Positions 5,110 to 6,137 of a stretch of 6,137 bases of DNA are shown here, in pieces. The notes below the pieces were generated by a model, which did not search any database, was not told the origin of the DNA, and saw only the letters and a program-made list of their open reading frames with translations. The position numbers and the translations under genes are program-made. This stretch comes from an uncultured Oscillospiraceae bacterium (GTDB taxonomy: Bacteria > Bacillota > Clostridia > Oscillospirales > Oscillospiraceae), in the NCBI GenBank assembly GCA_947628975.1, contig CANRBW010000095.1, forward strand, positions 1-6,137. Direction: 5' to 3'. Numbering within the stretch: position 1 is the stretch's first letter; each line of letters begins with the position of its first letter.

Positions 5110-5139
5110 ATCATAGCATATTTTGCCTGAAGATGACAA
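5110..5139 (-). promoter_or_regulatory. nth promoter (minus strand)
   Basis: TTGTCA (5139-5134), an 18-bp spacer and TATGAT (5115-5110) give an expected start near 5103, a leader of about 38 nt. It interleaves with the glyA promoter: the two -10 boxes are 2 bp apart, so both cannot be occupied at once. Confidence 0.6.
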
Positions 5140-5162
5140 GGCAATCTTGGGAGGACACAAAA

Positions 5163-6137
5163 ATGATCAAGGAAATGATGGACCTGATCGCCCAGGCGGA
5201 CCCGGAGGTGGGGGCGGGCATCCGCGCCGAGTATGACCGCCAGCGCCGAAACATCGAGCTCATCGCCTCGGAGAACTTCGTCAGCGTGCCGGTGATGCTG
5301 GCCATGGGCACGGTGCTCACCAACAAATACGCCGAGGGCTACCCCGGCAAGCGCTACTACGGCGGCTGCCAGTGCGTGGACGTGGTGGAGGAGCTGGCCC
5401 GCCAGCGGGCCTGCCAGCTCTACGGCGCGGACCACGCCAACGTCCAGCCCCACGCCGGGGCCCAGGCCAACTACGCCGTCTACCAGGCCCTGTGTGATGT
5501 GGGGGACACGGTGATGGGCATGGACCTCTCCAACGGCGGCCACCTGACCCACGGCTCCCCGGTGAACTACTCGGGCAAGAACTACCACATGGTGTTCTAC
5601 GGCGTGGGCGCCGACGGCCGCATCGACTACGACCAGGTCCGGGACCTGGCCAAAAAGCACCGCCCCAAGATGATCATCGCCGGGGCCTCCGCCTACCCCC
5701 GGATCATCGACTTCAAGACCTTCGCCGACGTGGCCCACGAGGTGGGGGCCTACCTCATGGTGGACATGGCCCACATCGCCGGGCTGGTGGCCGCCGGGCT
5801 CCACCCCAGCCCCGTGCCCTACGCCGACGTGGTCACCACCACCACCCACAAGACCCTCCGGGGCCCCCGGGGCGGCATGATCCTCTGCAAAGAGGACCTG
5901 GCCAAGAAGATCGACTCGGCCATCTTCCCCGGCAGCCAGGGTGGGCCGCTGGAGCACATCATCGCCGCCAAGGCGGTGGCCCTGGGGGAGGCCATGAAGC
6001 CGGAGTTCAAGGCCTATCAACAGCGCATCCTGGATAACGCCCAGGCCCTGGCCAAGGGCCTGATGGAGGCGGGCTTCGACCTGGTCTCCGGCGGCACCGA
6101 CAACCACCTGGCCCTGGTAGACCTCCGCAAGGCGGGC
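5163..6137 (+). CDS. glyA: Serine hydroxymethyltransferase, N-terminal part (runs off window)
   Basis: PLP-dependent cytoplasmic enzyme that interconverts serine and glycine with tetrahydrofolate, feeding one-carbon units to purine, thymidylate and methionine synthesis. The 325 visible codons are about three quarters of the usual 410-420. They show IELIASENFVS (31-41), NKYAEGYPGKRYYGG (54-68), NVQPHAGAQAN (93-103), VDMAHIAGLVAAG (200-212) with the PLP-contacting Asp201 and His204, and TTTTHKTLRGPRGG (225-238) with the Schiff-base Lys230. The start ATG 5163 follows GGGAGGA (5149-5155) with 7-nt spacing. It is divergent from nth. Identity is near certain; the C-terminus is outside the window. 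Confidence 0.97.
   Translation, partial: MIKEMMDLIAQADPEVGAGIRAEYDRQRRNIELIASENFVSVPVMLAMGTVLTNKYAEGYPGKRYYGGCQCVDVVEELARQRACQLYGADHANVQPHAGAQANYAVYQALCDVGDTVMGMDLSNGGHLTHGSPVNYSGKNYHMVFYGVGADGRIDYDQVRDLAKKHRPKMIIAGASAYPRIIDFKTFADVAHEVGAYLMVDMAHIAGLVAAGLHPSPVPYADVVTTTTHKTLRGPRGGMILCKEDLAKKIDSAIFPGSQGGPLEHIIAAKAVALGEAMKPEFKAYQQRILDNAQALAKGLMEAGFDLVSGGTDNHLALVDLRKAG

Noticed and set aside
4971..6107. 378-codon open frame on the minus strand opposite glyA
   Set aside because: A high-GC shadow of glyA. Its His/Val/Gly-rich translation has no recognisable domain apart from a tail read out of frame from nth, while the plus frame encodes SHMT with all key residues.

Overview
The window looks like chromosomal DNA from a GC-rich, low-complexity-codon Firmicute of the gut Clostridia/Oscillospiraceae type (Flavonifractor- or Lawsonibacter-like). 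This is an inference from GluRS, Nth and SHMT sequence style, strong GGAGG ribosome binding sites, sigma-A-like promoters, and BspA-type LRR and CAP surface proteins with Gram-positive signal peptides. Species cannot be fixed from the sequence alone.

Layout: (1) 1-282, minus strand, the first 94 codons of glutamyl-tRNA synthetase (gltX), cut by the window edge. (2) 283-652, no protein gene. It holds a promoter pair pointing both ways, about 200 nt of hairpin-rich sequence ending in a textbook intrinsic terminator (522-559), and a long GC-rich compound hairpin (564-634) just before a ribosome binding site. (3) 653-2197, plus strand, a secreted BspA-type leucine-rich-repeat protein broken by a single in-frame TAA at 878-880. 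(4) 2198-2424, a terminator-like hairpin and a second copy of the promoter found at 319-347. (5) 2425-4317, plus strand, an intact 630-aa secreted protein: signal peptide, thioredoxin/redoxin-like domain with only the first active-site Cys, CAP/SCP (YkwD-like) domain, Big_2-like Ig domain, InlB-type B-repeat, and a C-terminal domain shared with the LRR gene. (6) 4347-4376, terminator hairpin between convergent genes. (7) 4421-5065, minus strand, endonuclease III (nth). (8) 5066-5162, interleaved divergent promoters. (9) 5163-6137, plus strand, the first 325 codons of serine hydroxymethyltransferase (glyA), cut by the window edge.

The housekeeping genes (gltX, nth, glyA) flank an accessory island made of two tandem paralogous surface-protein genes. 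These share promoter sequence, signal peptide and a nearly identical 3' end of about 400 bp (about 94% by hand count), but carry unrelated central domains (LRR versus redoxin-CAP). The likely story is duplication or recombination of a secretion/C-terminal frame around interchangeable functional modules. The most unusual items are this module swap, the structured transcribed region with its own terminator upstream of the LRR gene, the in-frame stop, and the redoxin-CAP fusion.
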